Shown piece after piece: positions 61,741 through 64,000 of a DNA stretch of 64,000 bases; the first letter of the stretch is position 1, and each line of letters opens with the position of its first letter. The position numbers and the translations under genes were made by a program. The stretch comes from Diaminobutyricimonas sp. LJ205. GTDB taxonomy: Bacteria > Actinomycetota > Actinomycetes > Actinomycetales > Microbacteriaceae. The notes beneath the pieces are model-generated. The model saw nothing but the letters and a program-made list of their open reading frames with translations. It did no database searches and was not told the origin of the DNA. The DNA lies in contig NZ_CP046619.1 of NCBI RefSeq assembly GCF_009755725.1, forward strand, positions 3,158,609 to 3,222,608. The letters are read 5' to 3'.

Positions 61741-62228
61741 TATGCCCGGCGGATGACGTTGTGGCGGTCCCGCCCCTCGCCCTCCGACTCGGAGGAGAAT
61801 CCGCGCTCGGCGGCCAGGTCGTGAATGAGCTTGCGCTCGTAGCTCGACATCGGCGGGAGCGACGCGGTCTCGGCGCCCTCTTCGATGCGCTCGATCGCAC
61901 GGTCGACGAGCCGGCCCAGTTCGGCGGCGCGGGTCTCGCGCGAACCACCGATGTCAAGGATCAGCCGGGAGAACTCGCCGGTCTTCACCTGGACCGCAAT
62001 CCGGGTCAGCTCCTGCAGGGCGTTCACAGTGTCGGGCTTCGAGAGCACACGCAGGCTGTCACCCGTCTCGGTCACAGATATATAGGTACGTCCGCCGCGG
62101 TTGTCGATCTCGATGTCACCATCGAGGTCGGCGATGTCCAGCAATTCTTCGATGTAGTCCGCTGCCACGTCGCCTTCATCGGCTGCGGGGGAGAGGGGCG
62201 CCTGGCCGTCGTCAATCACGTCGCTCAT
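61740..62228 (-). CDS. khpB: KhpB/Jag RNA-binding protein (KH-R3H)
   Basis: 162 residues. KH region (YIEELLDIADLDGDIEIDNRGGRTYISV) and R3H region (SYERKLIHDLAAERGFSSESEGEGRDRHNV) with RxxxH; the long N-terminal Jag domain of firmicutes is absent. Regulates RNA stability or cell division. Its 5' end overlaps yidC by 4 bp. Confidence 0.93.
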   Translation of the reverse strand: MSDVIDDGQAPLSPAADEGDVAADYIEELLDIADLDGDIEIDNRGGRTYISVTETGDSLRVLSKPDTVNALQELTRIAVQVKTGEFSRLILDIGGSRETRAAELGRLVDRAIERIEEGAETASLPPMSSYERKLIHDLAAERGFSSESEGEGRDRHNVIRRA

Positions 62229-63181
62229 TTCTTCTTTCCACCCTTTTTGGCACGGTTCTTACTCACGGGCTGTGCGCGCTGAGCCTTCTTGGGTTCTTCG
62301 AGCACAATCGTGGCACTGTCGGGCTTGGGTTCTTCAACACCCTTGCGCTGACGCCTCTTGGCCATCCGGGCCTCGCGAGCCAGTGCAGCCTCACTGCCGG
62401 GCGTCGGCATATTGCGGATCACGATGAACTGCTGGCCCATGGTCCAGAAGTTCGAGGTCAGCCAGTAGAACATCACGCCGAGCGGGAAGGCGAAGCCGGA
62501 GAATGCGAACACCAGCGGCAGCACGTAAAGCAGGATGCGCTGCTGCTTGTACATCGGGCTGGCCTTCATCTCAGGCGACTGGTTCTTCGCCATGATCTGA
62601 AGCTGCGTGATGAACTGCGACGCGCTCATGAGGATGATCATGATGATCGCAATCACAATCACATTGCCGTTTGACGCGCTCGACATGCTCTCCCTGAGCG
62701 GAGCACCAAGGAACTCAGCATTGGCAAACTGCTCCGCGAGCGTTGCGTTCAGCAGACCAACGCCGGCACCGTTCTGATTGGACGCGTCGTTGAGCACGGA
62801 GAACAAACCGAAGAAGATCGGCATCTGCAGCAGCAGCGGCAGGCACGAGCTGAGCGGGTTGGTGCCCGTCTTCTTGTACAGGGCCATCGTCTCGCGCGAC
62901 ATCGCCTCGCGTGAGAACTGGTCGCGCTTGCCCTTGTACTTGTCCTGGATCTTCTTGATCTGCGGGGCAACCTCAAGCATGCGGCGCTGCGACTTGATCT
63001 GGCGCACGAAGATCGGAATCAGAGCGGCACGGATGACAAGCGTGAGCCCGACCACAGCAAGGACCCACGTGATACCGGCGGCAGCGGGCAGCCCGATCGA
63101 CGTGAGCAGCGTGTGCCAGCCAACCAGGATCGCCTCGATGATCCATTTGATGGGCCAGAGAATCGTGCCAATAATGTCCAT
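62225..63181 (-). CDS. yidC: Membrane protein insertase YidC
   Basis: 318 residues from ATG 63181 (MDIIGTILWPIKWIIEAILVGWHTLL), with five helices and no large periplasmic domain, as in Gram-positives. The conserved RQIKSQRRMLEVAPQIKKIQDKYKGKRDQ cytoplasmic loop and GLFSVLNDA are clear. C-terminal tail is basic (RAKKGGKKK). Inserts membrane proteins after the ribosome or Sec. Confidence 0.96.
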   Translation of the reverse strand: MDIIGTILWPIKWIIEAILVGWHTLLTSIGLPAAAGITWVLAVVGLTLVIRAALIPIFVRQIKSQRRMLEVAPQIKKIQDKYKGKRDQFSREAMSRETMALYKKTGTNPLSSCLPLLLQMPIFFGLFSVLNDASNQNGAGVGLLNATLAEQFANAEFLGAPLRESMSSASNGNVIVIAIIMIILMSASQFITQLQIMAKNQSPEMKASPMYKQQRILLYVLPLVFAFSGFAFPLGVMFYWLTSNFWTMGQQFIVIRNMPTPGSEAALAREARMAKRRQRKGVEEPKPDSATIVLEEPKKAQRAQPVSKNRAKKGGKKK

Positions 63182-63191
63182 TGCTTTTCGG

Positions 63192-63503
63192 TCAGCCCTT
63201 TCCTTGGCTAATCGCGGTGACAAACCCGAGCCGGGTAGTAGTGAACCTGGAGCTGCGCTGCTCAGGAACGTCATCGACGCCGCCCTCAGCCCATGGATGG
63301 CAGCGGAGAATTCGGCGGCTACCCAGCCAGACACCCTTGACGATGCCGTGCGACTGGAATGCTTGCAGAGTGTAGGCGGAGCAACTGGGATAGTACCGAC
63401 ACACGTCGCCGTACAGCGGCGAGATCAGCAGGCGGTACAGCTTCAGGATGCCGATGCAGATGTTTCGGGGAATCAGGTAGACGAACCCTGCGGCTGCCTT
63501 CAT
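63192..63503 (-). CDS. yidD: Membrane protein insertion efficiency factor YidD
   Basis: 103 residues with the YidD core SPLYGDVCRYYPSCSAYTLQAFQSHG and an amphipathic start. Overlaps rnpA by 4 bp. Assists YidC. Length is about 20 residues above the usual, the extra part being the C-terminus. Confidence 0.95.
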   Translation of the reverse strand: MKAAAGFVYLIPRNICIGILKLYRLLISPLYGDVCRYYPSCSAYTLQAFQSHGIVKGVWLGSRRILRCHPWAEGGVDDVPEQRSSRFTTTRLGFVTAISQGKG

Positions 63504-63841
63504 CGGCGGGCCAATCGACTCGTCACCGAAGTGGATATTTCCTCATTCAACTCGGACCACGTCAGTGTGTCGAGCCCGGGAAGTGCGCGGATGACGACAT
63601 CCGTTCCCGTGCCCACCGTCGGCAAGAGCTCATGGGCGATCGCTCGCAGCCGTCGACGAACCAGGTTGCGAGTCACGGCGTTGCCGACGGCCTTCGACAC
63701 GATGAATCCGAATCGGGTGGGCGCGTCGAGCTCTCGCGGGTACAGGTAGAGCACGGCATGTGCCGTGCTCAGCCGTCGGCCGCGTCGAACCGCAGTGCGG
63801 AACTCGTCTGGCCGGATCACCCGGTTCGCTCGTGCGAGCAC
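63500..63841 (-). CDS. rnpA: RNase P protein component
   Basis: 113 residues. The RNR motif is present as RNLVRRRLRAI with GFIVSKAVGNAVTRN before it. Cofactor for tRNA 5' maturation. It follows rpmH by 8 bp and overlaps yidD by 4 bp. Confidence 0.96.
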   Translation of the reverse strand: MLARANRVIRPDEFRTAVRRGRRLSTAHAVLYLYPRELDAPTRFGFIVSKAVGNAVTRNLVRRRLRAIAHELLPTVGTGTDVVIRALPGLDTLTWSELNEEISTSVTSRLARR

Positions 63842-63849
63842 CGGAGTGG

Positions 63850-63987
63850 TTAAGCGGAAAGTTCGGTGCGACCCTTTGTGCGGCGGGCGGCGAGGATGGC
63901 GCGACCGGCGCGAGTACGCATGCGAGCGCGGAAGCCGTGCTTCTTGGCACGACGACGGTTGTTTGGCTGGAACGTTCTCTTGCTCAT
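63850..63987 (-). CDS. rpmH: Ribosomal protein L34
   Basis: 45 residues: [18 protein letters not shown], then [20 protein letters not shown] and GRTELSA. GGAGATAG lies about 5 bases upstream. The usual neighbour upstream is dnaA, so dnaA and oriC are expected just right of the window. First gene of rpmH-rnpA-yidD-yidC-jag. Confidence 0.98.
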   Translation of the reverse strand: MSKRTFQPNNRRRAKKHGFRARMRTRAGRAILAARRTKGRTELSA

Positions 63988-64000
63988 AGTTCTATCTCCG

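Noticed and set aside
1..64000. tRNA, rRNA, CRISPR arrays and insertion sequences
   Set aside because: No T-loop-like GTTCRAA context with paired arms, regular spacer array, transposase motif or terminal inverted repeat pair was found by reading. A tRNA search program would settle the first.

Overview
The window is GC-rich, densely packed chromosomal DNA from a high-GC Gram-positive actinobacterium. The family Microbacteriaceae is the best guess. This rests on the order rpmH-rnpA-yidD-yidC-jag-rsmG-parA-parB, a DUF6049 gene directly before murJ, an actinobacterial ino1, GTG starts, apparently leaderless genes and parS sites. The right end stops just short of where dnaA and oriC are expected, so the window is the replication-origin flank plus about 45 kb of mixed metabolic genes. 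No prophage, IS element, CRISPR array, rRNA or tRNA was seen.

Layout, left to right. 0-2.7 kb: 3' part of an adenylation / carrier-protein / membrane acyltransferase fusion that runs off the left edge, then a small membrane protein. 2.7-9.0 kb: histidine utilisation locus (hutG convergent with hutI-hutU-hutH, plus a divergent IclR regulator with a 34-bp palindrome between hutH and the regulator). 9-22 kb: small accessory and housekeeping genes (two VOC proteins, YdeI-like, DUF4242, HhH-GPD, alpha/beta hydrolase with an ABC exporter, DinB, DUF4383, YbaK, PIF1-like helicase, CopD-CtaG copper/oxidase assembly protein). 22-23.4 kb: HU and the cysteine-poor ribosomal triad rpmB-rpmG-rpsN. 23.9-27 kb: acyl-CoA oxidase and an F420-type oxidoreductase. 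27-31 kb: zinc-type ABC importer with its own Zur regulator and a Zur/Fur-like box. 31-36.7 kb: pentapeptide-repeat protein, branched-chain 2-oxoacid dehydrogenase E1a-E1b-E2 and a HisC/Pat aminotransferase.

36.7-45.4 kb: holin-fold membrane protein, CPBP protease, a WXG-like small protein paired with a lipase-like protein, LMW phosphatase-purB, an S11-like protein lacking catalytic motifs, two membrane proteins and dnaB. 45.4-47.6 kb: a DnaA-box cluster upstream of dnaB, then rplI-rpsR-ssb-rpsF on the minus strand. 47.7-57.8 kb: ino1, CCA-adding enzyme, DUF6049-murJ-trxB-trxA, an aminotransferase and a Ddl-like ligase. 57.8-58.9 kb: a gene-free kilobase with a minisatellite and a parS site. 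58.9-64 kb: parB, parA, rsmG, jag, yidC, yidD, rnpA, rpmH, with three more parS sites (a fifth lies at 48.8 kb).

The origin-proximal genes form a growth module: chromosome segregation (ParAB/parS), replication (DnaB, SSB), membrane protein insertion (YidC/YidD), peptidoglycan precursor handling (MurJ, Ddl) and thioredoxin. The hut, zinc and 2-oxoacid dehydrogenase loci are self-contained physiological units, and the first two each sit beside a plausible cognate regulator and operator. Besides genes, the window carries many long intergenic hairpins. Two share an architecture and may be members of a repeat family, and a separate exact 14-mer (TCGAGCTTGCCGAG) recurs only in intergenic gaps.
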